Positions 1-8,503 of a stretch of DNA of 54,310 bases are shown here, piece by piece. This DNA is from Mycobacterium tilburgii. GTDB taxonomy: Bacteria; Actinomycetota; Actinomycetes; Mycobacteriales; Mycobacteriaceae. Made by a program: the position numbers and the translations under genes. Under the pieces are notes generated by a model, which was not told the DNA's origin, searched no databases, and saw only the letters and a program-made list of their open reading frames with translations. Each line of letters starts with the position of its first letter. Within the stretch, counting starts at the first letter, position 1. The stretch is from contig NZ_LR655709.1 of NCBI RefSeq assembly GCF_902168065.1, positions 1 through 54,310 on the forward strand, read 5' to 3'.

Positions 1-1361
1 GCTCGGACACCGAGGACTGGGCGGTCGACACCATGGATGCCGTGGCCGCAGAGGTTGCGGCGGCCCTGCGGATCAGCCAAGGGCTGGCGGCGAGTCGCCT
101 TCGCTATGCCCCGCGCCATGCGGGAGCGGCTGCCACGGGCCGCGGAGGTCTTCAAAGCCGGCGATATCGACTATCGGACGTTTCAAAATCGACTATCGGA
201 CGTTTCAAACGATCGTCTATCGCACCGATCTGCTGACCGACGACGAGGTGCTGTTCTGCGTCGACGCAGGGTTGGCCGTCACCGTGCCGCGGTGGCCGTC
301 GATGACGCAAGGCCGCCTGGCCGCGCAGGTCGACAGGATCGTCGTGCGCGCCGACAAGGATGCCGTCCGGCGGCGTAAGGACCGCCAGTCCGGCAGCGAG
401 ATTGGATCGGCGACATCGGGGACGGCACGTCCGAAATTCACGGCTCCTTGTTGACGCACGACGCGCGTGTTTTGGAACAACGGTTGAATGCGTTGGCTAA
501 CACTTGTGTGTGAGCACGACCCTCGTAGCCGGGAGGAGTGCCGCGCAGACGCGCTCGGGGCGTTGGCGGCGGCCGCCGACCGGCTGTTATGCCGGTGTGG
601 CCGGACTGCGCGGCGAGCAAGCGTCGCCCGGCAGCCCCGGTCGTCATTCATGTGATCGCCTAGCAGGCCACCATCGACGGCACCGGCTCGGTGCCCGCCT
701 CCCAGCTGAGTGCGGACAGCCTCATCACGCCGGAACTCGTAGCGGAACTGGCTAAGTCGTCCAAGTTGGTACCGCTTGTACATCCGGCCGACGCCCCGCC
801 CGATCCGGGCTAAGTCCCCTCCGAGGCGCTGCAGGACTTTGTGCGCTGCCGAGACCTGACGTGCCGCTGGCCGGGGCTGCGACCGCCCCGCGGTCGACTG
901 CGACCTCGACCACACGATCCCGTACGCCGTCGGAGGCCCGACGCACGTGTCAAACCTGAAGTGCTACTGTCGTCCCCATCACTTGGTCAAGACATTCTGG
1001 AGCTGGCGCGACGAGCAATTGCCCGACGGGACACTGGTCTTGACCTCGCCGGCGGGGCGCACCCATGATACCACCCCACGCGTTGCTGTTTCCGGGCGTG
1101 TGCCGGTCTACGGGCGGTTTGCCGGCTCCGGAGGCGGACCCGTTGGGTGACTACTGCGGCAGCCAGACCGCCATGATGCCACGCCGCAAGCGCACCCGCG
1201 CTCAGGATCGTGTCGCGCGCATCGCCACCGAACGCCGGCGCAACCGCGACGCGCGCACGGCGAGAAGAGAGACCCTGTCGGGTGCGGAACCCGCCGTCGT
1301 CGCCGGTGACCCCGATCCGCCGCCCTCTGAACCTGCTAGACTTGCGCGCTCCTCGGCCTGA
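1..1361 (+). pseudogene. DUF222 / HNH endonuclease (13E12 repeat family), decayed
   Basis: The conserved C-terminal HNH part reads well at about 841-1060 ([11 protein letters not shown], then [14 protein letters not shown], then [16 protein letters not shown]), with the paired cysteines and histidines of the mycobacterial 13E12/DUF222 HNH family. Upstream pieces of the DUF222 domain lie in all three frames: frame 3 to about 113, frame 1 to about 187, frame 2 to about 400, then further shifts. One shift is caused by a perfect 22-bp tandem duplication at 166-209. In-frame stops occur near 662 and 812. The gene begins left of the window and its natural end is uncertain; a basic tail (KRTRAQDRVARIATERRRN) runs on to a stop at 1361. 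It faces the helD pseudogene. Confidence 0.85.
166..209. repeat. 22-bp perfect tandem duplication
   Basis: Two adjacent identical 22-bp copies, 166-187 and 188-209, beginning ATCGACTATCGG. Because 22 is not a multiple of 3, the duplication shifts the DUF222 frame by one: residues IDYRTFQ are read in frame 1 before it and continue as TIVYRTDLL in frame 2 after it. This looks like replication slippage and is one of four short tandem duplications in the window. Confidence 0.97.
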
Positions 1362-3521
1362 TCCAGTCCGATCAGAGCCTGCGGCAACGGGTCTCGGTTC
1401 AGGACACCGAGGCGCTGCGTGGCGCGGGTGAGGGCGACATACAGCTTGGCTGAGCCGCGGGGCCCGTCTGCGGGTCGACGACCAGGACGGTGTCGAACTC
1501 GAGACCCTTGGTCTCCGACGCCGGCACGGTGCCGGGTACGCCGGGCGGGCCGATGACCACGCTCGTTCCTTCGCGGCCGGCTTCGTCGCGAACGAACTCC
1601 TCTATGGCACCGGACAATTCGTCGTCGTTGACCTTCCGCGACCACGGCCGCACACCACAGGACCGCACCGACTCAGGAGGCCGCACCCCGGGCGTGAACT
1701 CCTCGAGCAGCGCCGCGGCGACGGTCATGGTCTCCTCCGGAGTGCGGTAGTTGACCGTCAGCGACCGGTACTCCCAGCGGTCGGCCACGTAGGGCGTCAG
1801 CATGGCTCCCCATGAGGTCGCTCCCGCCGCCGAGCGACGCTGCGCAGATCCCCGACCACCGTGAACGATCGCCCCGGACAGCGCCGCATCAACACCCGCC
1901 AGTCCATCTCGGACAGCTCCTGCGCCTCGTCGACGACGATGTGCCGGTACGTCCAATCCCGGTCGGCGGCAGCACGATCGGCGAGTTCACGGGTGTCGCG
2001 CTCGACGAACCGGTCGGCCAGCGCCTCGGCGTGGATCACGTCACGGGCGATCAGGTGGTCCTCGTCGTCCATCAGATCCTCGCGGGCGACCATCAGGTCC
2101 AGCACGCCGGCGGCGTACTCGGCCTCGTAGTTGCGCTCCCGCTCGGCGTTCGCTTCGGCCGACTCGGCGGCCGCCTGGTCGTAACCCAGCAGATCCACCA
2201 GCTCGTCGAGCAACGGCACGTCCGACACGGTCCACGGATCGCTGGGAACGCGCAACAGCGTCTGGGGCGCGCCTACGGCCTGCAGCCGCTCGGGGACAGG
2301 TACAGGCGACGTCAGCAGTTCCTGCGGCGTCAGGATCGGCCACAGCCGGTCCAGCGCGGCGGCGAATTGCTCGTTGTCCGCCAGCTCGGCGCGCAGCTGC
2401 TCCCACGCGGCGCGGTCGTCGCGGGTCAGCCAGCCGCGACCGATCCGCGCGATCGCGCGCTCGCTCAGCGCCCAGGTTAGGATAGCCCAGGTTAGGATAT
2501 CGGTGAACACGGCCCGCGCCTTGTTGTGTGGCTTCCCGCTGCCGCGTGCCTCGTCGCGGGCCCACCGGCGATCTCCGGCGTCGATGCGCAAGGTGACGCG
2601 GCCAGCTCGATCTCCAACGGCCGCACGGGCACTCGCTGCCGATCGGCGATCGCCGTGGCCAGCACGTCCAGCATCTTCAGCGAGCCCTTGAACGCCGCGC
2701 ATTCCGGGGTGTCCTCGACGGTGACGTGCATCCCGGGCGCCAGATCGCCCGGCGTCATGAACACCACGCTGGACTCGCCCAGCGACGGCAGCACCCGATC
2801 GACGTGGCGTAGAAACGCCGGGTTGGGCCCCACCACCAACACGCCATGACGTTCGATGCGCTCGCGCTGGGTGTACAGCAGATACGCGACACGGTGCAGC
2901 GCCACCACAGTCTTACCCGCTCTGGGCCACCCTCGATCACCAGGACGCCCAGGGTGGTCGAGGCGGATGATCTCGTTCTGCTCAGCCTGAATGGTCGCCA
3001 CGATATGGCGCATGCCCTCGCCGCGCGGCGCGTTGACCGCCGCCAGCAGCGCCCAGTCCTCCAAGCCGCCCGCCTCGGCCGCGCCCGGCCAGCCGAAGAA
3101 CTCGTCAGTGAAGTCGATAATCCGCCGCTCCCGGGTGTGGAACTGGCGACGCCGGTGCATGCTCTCCGGACTGGCGGCGGTGGCGACGTAACGCGCGCGG
3201 CCGGCGTCCGCCAGTCCAGCAGCAGCGGCCGGTACTTGTCGTCGGCGTCGAACAACCCGATTCGGCCGATGTAGCTGCGGTCGCCGGACTCGCCATCCAG
3301 CCGCCCGAAACACAGGCCGTAGTCCGCCACGTCCAGCCGCTTGACCTCGCGGGCCAGCGCAACACACCTCGGTGTCGCGGTTCGCGAGGCTGCCGCCGTC
3401 GCCGCGCAGCGCCATCCGGTACCGCTCCCGGGCGGGCGCGATCGGCGTCGAGCCGCGCATACAGTCCGGTAACGCAGCGTTGCCCGGACCGCAGTTCGTC
3501 TTCGTACTCAAGATTCGACAA
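1330..3521 (-). pseudogene. helD: HelD-like RNA polymerase-recycling helicase, decayed
   Basis: Fragments covering nearly a full actinobacterial HelD (class II, UvrD/Rep-like superfamily 1 ATPase that removes stalled RNA polymerase) lie in order on the minus strand: the N-terminal coiled-coil start (SNLEYEDELRS), ADYGLCFGRLDGE, RNA-polymerase-interacting and 1A domains, VVDEAQELSEMDW (Walker B) near 1900, and the end VALTRATQRLGVLNR near 1400. A TTG at 3521 follows a GGAGGGA Shine-Dalgarno. At least four frame changes are needed to join them. The Walker A region (expected GGPGTGKT) is broken by an indel near 2918-2926, leaving GGP in one frame and AGKT in another, so no ATPase can be made. 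The natural stop is unclear; about 1330 is an estimate. Confidence 0.88.
2470..2499. repeat. 15-bp in-frame tandem duplication in helD
   Basis: Two perfect 15-bp copies, 2470-2484 and 2485-2499 (GCCCAGGTTAGGATA). On the minus strand it repeats five residues, ILTWA-ILTWA, before LSERAIARIGRG. Unlike the 22-bp events it keeps the frame. Confidence 0.95.
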
Positions 3522-3564
3522 GCGTCCCTCCGCCAGTTCTGACCTCGGCCAAGTCTAGGGGCGC

Positions 3565-3593
3565 TTGACAGCACATCGAACAAATGATCGAAT
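3565..3593 (+). promoter_or_regulatory. Candidate SigA promoter for a leaderless mRNA
   Basis: TTGACA at 3565-3570 is a perfect -35 box. A 17-bp spacer leads to TCGAAT at 3588-3593. A start 7 bp after the -10 would fall on the A of the ATG at 3600. No Shine-Dalgarno precedes that ATG. Leaderless transcripts are common in mycobacteria. The boxes are seen; the promoter function is inferred. Confidence 0.5.
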
Positions 3594-3599
3594 AGACCG

Positions 3600-4625
3600 A
3601 TGCGGTGGGCGGCCCAGGCCGTCGCGGTCGGCGGAAAACCGGTCGACGACGAGGCGCTGCCAGGCCTGCAGAGAATCGGCCTGGTCCGTAGCGTGCGCGC
3701 GCCGCAGTTCGAGGGGATCACCTTTCATGAGGTACTGTGCAAATCCGCGCTGAACAAGATCCCGGACGCGGCCGCACTACTGTTCCGCTACACTGTCAAC
3801 GGCTACCGCGGTTGCTCACACGCCTGCCGCTATTGTTTCGCCCGCCCCACCCACGAGTACCTGGACTTCAACTGCGGCAACGACTTTGACACCCAGGTGG
3901 TGGTCAAGACCAACGTGGCGCAGGTGCTGGCCCGCGAGCTGCGCCGCCCGTCGTGGCGCCGCGATACCGTCGCGCTGGGCACCAACACCGATCCCTACCA
4001 GCGCGCCGAGGGCCGGTATGCGCTGATGCCCGGGATCATCGAGGCGCTGGCTGCGTCCGGCACCCCGCTGTCCATCCTGACCAAGGGCACTCTGCTGCGA
4101 CGGGATATTCCGCTGATATCCGAAGCAGCGCAACAGGTTCCGCTCTCGGTCGCGGTGTCGCTGGCGGTCGGCGACACGCAACTGCACCGCGACGTCGAAC
4201 CGAGCACCCCGACGCCGCAGGCGCGGCTGGGCCTGATCGCCGCGATCCGCGACGCCGGGCTGGACTGCCACGTGATGGTCGCCCCGGTGCTGCCGCACCT
4301 CACCGATTCCGCCGAGCACCTCGACTCGCTGCTCGGCCAGATAGCCGCCGTCGGAGCCACCGGTGTCACCGTCTTCGGGCTGCATCTGCGCCGTTCCACC
4401 CGCGGCTGGTTCATGTCGTGGCTGGAGCGCTCGCATCCCGAACTCGTCGGTCGCTATCGCGAACTGTACCGGCGCGGAGCGTATTTGCCGCCGGACTATC
4501 GCGAGATGCTGCGGGCGCGGGCCGCGCTGCTGATCGCCAAACACCGCTTGACCGGTGATCAGCGGGCCTTCGCCCAGTCGGCCCGCACCGTCGAGCCGCA
4601 ACCGGTTCAGCCGACCTTGTTCTGA
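3600..4625 (+). CDS. Radical SAM protein, SPL/Rv2578c family
   Basis: Intact frame of 341 residues, close in length and sequence to M. tuberculosis Rv2578c (recalled). The radical SAM cluster-binding motif CSHACRYC (CxxxCxxC) is at about residues 72-79, followed by FARPTHEYLDF, the signature of the spore-photoproduct-lyase-related Rv2578c group. TNTDPYQRAEG follows at about residue 125. The cysteines should hold a 4Fe-4S cluster that cleaves S-adenosylmethionine; the substrate is unknown. ATG 3600 matches the conserved start MRWAxQAVAV, and a promoter sits just upstream. It is divergent from the dead helD and the next gene downstream is also dead, so it has been kept alone. Confidence 0.93.
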   Translation: MRWAAQAVAVGGKPVDDEALPGLQRIGLVRSVRAPQFEGITFHEVLCKSALNKIPDAAALLFRYTVNGYRGCSHACRYCFARPTHEYLDFNCGNDFDTQVVVKTNVAQVLARELRRPSWRRDTVALGTNTDPYQRAEGRYALMPGIIEALAASGTPLSILTKGTLLRRDIPLISEAAQQVPLSVAVSLAVGDTQLHRDVEPSTPTPQARLGLIAAIRDAGLDCHVMVAPVLPHLTDSAEHLDSLLGQIAAVGATGVTVFGLHLRRSTRGWFMSWLERSHPELVGRYRELYRRGAYLPPDYREMLRARAALLIAKHRLTGDQRAFAQSARTVEPQPVQPTLF

Positions 4626-4689
4626 GTTAGCCGCCGCGCGGCTTGGTCAGGGTGACCTGCTCCGGCAGGCCCTTCCTCTCACGACCAAT

Positions 4690-5417
4690 GACACAGGGTT
4701 TCCTATGATGAATTGACCACCCGGCAGAAGCTGGCGCTGACTTGCCGGGCGCTGTTCGACGCGGGGCACGATTCCGGCCTGGCCGGGCAGATCACCGCAC
4801 GCGCGGAAACCGGCGGGACCTACTACACGCAGCGGCTGGGCCTGGGGTTTGACGAGATCACCGAGGACAACCTGCTGCTGGTCGACGAGGACCTGAACGT
4901 GCTCGACGGTGACGGAATGGCTAACCCCGCCACCCGTTTTCACAGCTGGATCTACCGGGCCCCGGCCCGACGTGCAATGCATCGTGCACACCAAGCCTTC
5001 CACGTTGCCGCCCTGTCGATGCTCGAGGTCCCGCTGGTGGTCTCGCACATGGACACCACGCCGCTCTACAATGACTGCGCGTTTCTGGCCGCGCGGCCGG
5101 GCGTAGAGCCGGTCGGCAACGAGGAGGGCGAGATCATCAGCGCCTCACTCGGCGCCAAGAAGGCGGTGCTGCTGGCCCATCATGGCCGCGTGATCGCCGG
5201 CGCCAGCGTCGAGGAGGCCTGCTCGCTGGGCATCCTGATCGAGCGGGTGGCGAAACTGTAGCTGGCGGCGATGGCCGCGGGCCGGGTTAATCCGCTCCCC
5301 GAGCGGCTGGCCCGCGAGGCACACGACTGGACCCTGACACCCAAACGCAGCCCAGCCAACTTTGTCTACTACGCACGCCGGGCGCTGGCCCGCCACCCCG
5401 ACGCCCTGACGGGTTGA
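4690..5417 (+). pseudogene. Class II aldolase/adducin family protein, decayed
   Basis: From TTG 4713 the product reads as a class II aldolase (LTCRALFDAGHDSGLAGQ, then FHSWIY, then SHMDTTPLYND, then LLAHHGRVIAGASVEEAC). The metal-binding stretch, expected as RPDVQCIVHTHP, is read out of frame between about 4957 and 5010. A +1 shift at CGGGCCCCGG and a compensating -1 shift near ACCAAGCC leave an open frame that says MHRAHQAF there instead. A TAG at 5259-5261 (KL-stop-LAAMAAG, probably once CAG) removes a tail of about 50 residues that ends at 5417. The start region is also doubtful, as ATGATGAAT just upstream is in another frame. Such enzymes cleave or epimerise sugar phosphates; the exact substrate is unknown. 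Confidence 0.85.
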
Positions 5418-5425
5418 GGAATCCC

Positions 5426-6306
5426 GTGTCTGAAATCCACGGCATCATCGCCTATCCGGTCACCCCGTTCGACGAGGGCAGCGACGGCGGCATCGACACC
5501 GCCGCGCTGGCCGAACTGGTCGAGCGGCTGATCACCGTCGGGGTGCATGCGATCGCGCCGCTGGGCAGCACCGGCGAGCTGGCCTACCTCGACGAGGAAG
5601 AATTCGACACCGTGGTCGACACCACGATCGCCGCCGTGGATCACCGGGTTCCGGTCGTGGTGGGCGTGTCGGACGTGACGCTCCCGGACCGTCCGGCGCG
5701 CCGAGTACGCACAACGGGCCGGTGCGGACGCGGTGATGGTGCTGCCGGTGTCCTACTGGAAGCTGGCCGAGCGCGAGATCGTGCAGCACTACCGCAGCAT
5801 CAGCGACGCCGTCTCCATCCCGATCATGGTCTACAACAACACGGCCACCAGCGGTGTGGACATCACCCGAGCTGTTGGCCAGCATGTTCGAGAACATCGA
5901 AAACGTGCGCATAGGTCAAGGAATCCACCGGCGACCTGACCCGGACGCGGCGCGCATCCGCGAATCGTCCGGCGGCAGGCTGCCGTTCTACAACGGCAGC
6001 AATACCACTGGTGCTGGACGCGTTGAAGGCCGGCGCCTCCGGATGGTGGACGGCCGCGCCGAATCTGCGCACAGCCGTGCCGGGACCTGTACGAAGCGGT
6101 GCGGGCGCGGGCAACCTGGACAAGGCGCAGCTGCTCTACGACGACCTCAAGCCGCTGCTGGAGTTCATCGTCGCTGGCGGCCTGCCGACCACCGTGAAGG
6201 CGGGCCTAGACCTGCTCGGTTTCCCGATCGGCGATCGCGGGCGCCGTTGCTGCCGCTCGACGAGCCGGGCCGGGTTTATCTGATGACACTGCTGGGCGCT
6301 TCCTAG
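5426..6306 (+). pseudogene. Dihydrodipicolinate synthase (DapA) family protein, decayed
   Basis: GTG 5426 starts SEIHGIIAYPVTPFDE, followed by IAPLGSTGELAYL, the GxTGE motif of the DapA/NAL aldolase superfamily. The frame shifts near 5690 (after VSDVTLP), then reads DAVMVLPVSYWKLAE in another frame, shifts again near 5865 at GVDI, and ends with LPTTVKAGLDLLGFP and a TAG at 6306. The Schiff-base lysine segment (expected VKESTGD) lies at about 5915 where the frame is scrambled. It follows the dead class II aldolase by 8 bp and was probably in the same operon, perhaps for sugar-acid or hydroxy-amino-acid breakdown. Substrate cannot be told; it is unlikely to be the lysine-pathway DapA. Confidence 0.85.
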
Positions 6307-6318
6307 CCCCATGATAAC

Positions 6319-7191
6319 CTAGCCCAGGTACTCTGCGTAGAAGGTGTCGCACTGGTGCATGTCGCCGGTCTGATACCCGATCGTGAACCACTTCTGCCGC
6401 TGCGCGGCCGATCCGTGGGTCCACGACTCGGGGTTGACCCTCCCTGTGGACTCCTTCTGGATCCGGTCGTCGCCGACGGACGCGGCCGCCGAGAGCGCAT
6501 CCTGAATGTCCTTGTCGCTCAACGGTTCCAGGTACGGCACTCCGGTGCTTTCTTGCTTGACCGTGGACGCGTAGTGCGCCCAGATGCCGGCATAGCAGTC
6601 GGCCTGCAACTCGGTGCGCACCCCGTTACCGCCGGCGCCCTGCTGCGAGTGGCCCAGCAGCCCCTGCAACTGCTGCACGTGATGGCCGTATTCGTGGGCG
6701 ACCACGTACTCCTGCGCGAAAGGCCCACCGCTGGAACCGAATCTGTCGACCAGCTCCTTGAAGAAGTCGGTGTCGAAGTACGCGGCTTGGTCCACCGGAC
6801 AGTAGAACGGGCCCACCGCGGTCGTGGCGGGGCCGCAGCCGGTGTTTACCGAGCCGGTGAACAGGCGCACGCGCGGGCGGGTGTAATTGCGTATCAGCTG
6901 ATGCCAGACCGCGTCCAACGAGTTGCCGGTGGCCAACACGCGGCACTGCAGGTACTTGTTCGCGTCGTCGCCGGTCTTGCACTGGCTCAGGTCGAAGCCG
7001 GGCGCGGAGTAACCGCCGGTGCTCGGGCCCGGGTGGGTCGCCACCCGGGCCGGGTCGATGCCGAAGAACAACGCCGCGACCAGGATCAGCAGCCCGATTC
7101 CACCACCGCCGACGGCCATCCCCATGCCGCCCATCCCGCCGGACGATTCCGCGGTGCTGGTGTCGATCTGCATGCCCTCGTTGAAGGTCAT
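6319..7191 (-). CDS. Neutral zinc metallopeptidase, YpfJ/Rv2575 family, membrane anchored
   Basis: Intact, 290 residues, ATG 7191 preceded by a strong Shine-Dalgarno (AGGAGGGTGCG-ATG). The order is a short hydrophilic start, a Gly/Met-rich stretch (residues 18-32), one membrane segment (GIGLLILVAALFF), then an outer domain. The zinc motif HEYGHH is at about residue 165, with E-x-QADCYAG further on, typical of the putative neutral zinc metallopeptidase family (Pfam Zn_peptidase_2). Cysteines in FDLSQCKTG, YLQCRV, GCGP and FYCP suggest extracytoplasmic disulfides. It begins 9 bp after the stop of the SRPBCC gene and is the last member of a minus-strand set matching Rv2573-Rv2575. Its target is unknown. 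Confidence 0.92.
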   Translation of the reverse strand: MTFNEGMQIDTSTAESSGGMGGMGMAVGGGGIGLLILVAALFFGIDPARVATHPGPSTGGYSAPGFDLSQCKTGDDANKYLQCRVLATGNSLDAVWHQLIRNYTRPRVRLFTGSVNTGCGPATTAVGPFYCPVDQAAYFDTDFFKELVDRFGSSGGPFAQEYVVAHEYGHHVQQLQGLLGHSQQGAGGNGVRTELQADCYAGIWAHYASTVKQESTGVPYLEPLSDKDIQDALSAAASVGDDRIQKESTGRVNPESWTHGSAAQRQKWFTIGYQTGDMHQCDTFYAEYLG

Positions 7192-7200
7192 CGCACCCTC

Positions 7201-7551
7201 CTAATGTTGTGGGCTCGTGGAGTAACGGGCATCGTTGTAGCGGCGCAGGTTGCGCAGGAAGCGCCGCAGCGCGACGTTCAACAACGGCGCGACCCAGGCC
7301 AAGTATTCCTCGTCGCCGACCAGAGGTTTCAAGCCGCCGCGCATTTCGACGATGCGGGTGGTGCCGACACCGCGCGGCTCGGGACTGGCCCAGGTGATGT
7401 TGGTGATCACCGGCGCCCAGCGGGGCCAGGAGTCGGCGTCGGCCAGCACCTCGAACAGCTGCTCCGGCGTGATGGCCAGGTCGACATTGTCGCGGAACAC
7501 GAAGGGCGCCGTCTCGGTGAAGTCGAGGCCGACCCGCTCGCAAGGGTGCAT
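7201..7551 (-). pseudogene. SRPBCC/polyketide-cyclase-like protein (Rv2574 family) with internal deletion
   Basis: ATG 7551 opens a frame of 116 residues with no stop. The first part (FRDNVDLAITPEQLFEVLAD, then WPRWAPVITNITW) is the START/SRPBCC fold opening and the last part (PLLNVALRRFLRNLRRY) is its C-terminal helix. In the Rv2574 family, about 160 residues long as I recall, some 45 residues of sheet lie between the GDEE-x2-W region and the final helix. Here GDEEYLAW runs straight into VAPLLNVAL. The helix-grip pocket cannot form, so although the frame is open I call it non-functional. It lies between the ketopantoate-reductase-like gene and the metallopeptidase. Confidence 0.7.
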
Positions 7552-7561
7552 AGGGGTAAAC

Positions 7562-8449
7562 CTAGCCCGGTCCGTCGCTGGCCGCGGCCAGTAGCGGCAC
7601 CAGCACATCGCTGATCGGCGTCGCCAGGTTGTGCCGCCGCCCCTTGCGGATGATCACGCCGTTGCGGATGTCCCATTCCATTGGCCGGTGGTGTTCGCGG
7701 TCGACCAGGATCGAGGTGCCCAGGTCCTCCGGGGCCCGCTCGAACAGCCCGACCAGCTCGTCGACCACGCTGTCGGGCAGCCGGGCGCCCTCGGCCCGCG
7801 CCACCGCGAGGCACTCGGCCACATAGCGGCGGGCCAGGGCGGCGACGTCGCTGCGGCGAAACATCCCGGACCGCCGCCCGGACAGCGCCATGAACCCGGC
7901 CAGGGCGTTGGTGAGCAGTTTGCGCCAGGCCGCCGTGCCGAGGTCGGGGTCGCAGTCCACCCGGCAGCCGGCACCGCGCAGCAGCTCGGCGACCGTTTCC
8001 GCCGCGGGGCCGCTGGGCAACACCAGCGACGGTTCGGTGCGCAGCCGCACCCAGCCCTCGGGTTGGGTCTCGGTGGAATACCAGACGATGCCGGGGATCA
8101 CGGCGGAATCCGGGCACAGCGGCTGCACCTGCTCGACCTGTTCGACGCCGTTCTGCAGCACGGTGACGACGGTGTGCTCGGCGCACAGACGAGACAACCA
8201 GCCGGCCGCCCGATCGTTCTGGGTGGCCTTGACCGCCAACACCACCAGGTCCACCGGGCCGCGGATCTGTGCAGGGTCGGTGTGTACCGGCCCGGGCACC
8301 ACGATCGGGGCCTGGCCGTCGGGACGTAGTTCGATCCGGTCTCGCGGAGTGCGGCCGCACACGAGCACGGAATGCCCGGCCCGATACAGCAGGGCGGCGA
8401 CCGTCGTGCCGACGGCGCCGGGGCCGACGAGTGCGATGTTTGTGGCGAT
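7562..8449 (-). CDS. Ketopantoate reductase family oxidoreductase (PanE/ApbA-like, Rv2573 family); start codon altered
   Basis: The frame is open and ends [16 protein letters not shown] at TAG 7562. The Rossmann motif [16 protein letters not shown] (GxGxxG) is at the N-terminus. VLAVKATQN and the C-terminal helical domain with [13 protein letters not shown] (the catalytic-lysine region of the family) follow. Such enzymes reduce 2-dehydropantoate to pantoate with NADPH, but this subfamily's substrate is not established. In Rv2573 the protein starts Met-Ala-Thr (recalled); here the matching codon at 8449 is ATC, so the sequence reads I-A-T-N-I-A-L-V-G. No ATG, GTG or TTG lies in frame before the Rossmann loop, except far upstream inside aspS on the other strand. 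It may be translated poorly from ATC or not at all. Confidence 0.7.
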   Translation of the reverse strand: MATNIALVGPGAVGTTVAALLYRAGHSVLVCGRTPRDRIELRPDGQAPIVVPGPVHTDPAQIRGPVDLVVLAVKATQNDRAAGWLSRLCAEHTVVTVLQNGVEQVEQVQPLCPDSAVIPGIVWYSTETQPEGWVRLRTEPSLVLPSGPAAETVAELLRGAGCRVDCDPDLGTAAWRKLLTNALAGFMALSGRRSGMFRRSDVAALARRYVAECLAVARAEGARLPDSVVDELVGLFERAPEDLGTSILVDREHHRPMEWDIRNGVIIRKGRRHNLATPISDVLVPLLAAASDGPG

Positions 8450-8474
8450 AAAAGTGAAGTTACACCGCCCCTTA

Positions 8475-8486
8475 GACTGATCAGTC
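8475..8486. promoter_or_regulatory. 12-bp perfect palindrome between panE-like gene and aspS
   Basis: GACTGATCAGTC is a perfect inverted repeat in the 54-bp gap between the two divergent genes, 18 bp before the aspS GTG. TAGACT at 8473-8478, a possible -10 box for aspS, overlaps its left half. It could be an operator; no regulator is known to me. Confidence 0.35.
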
Positions 8487-8503
8487 GTCCAAGGCAGAGG
8501 GGA

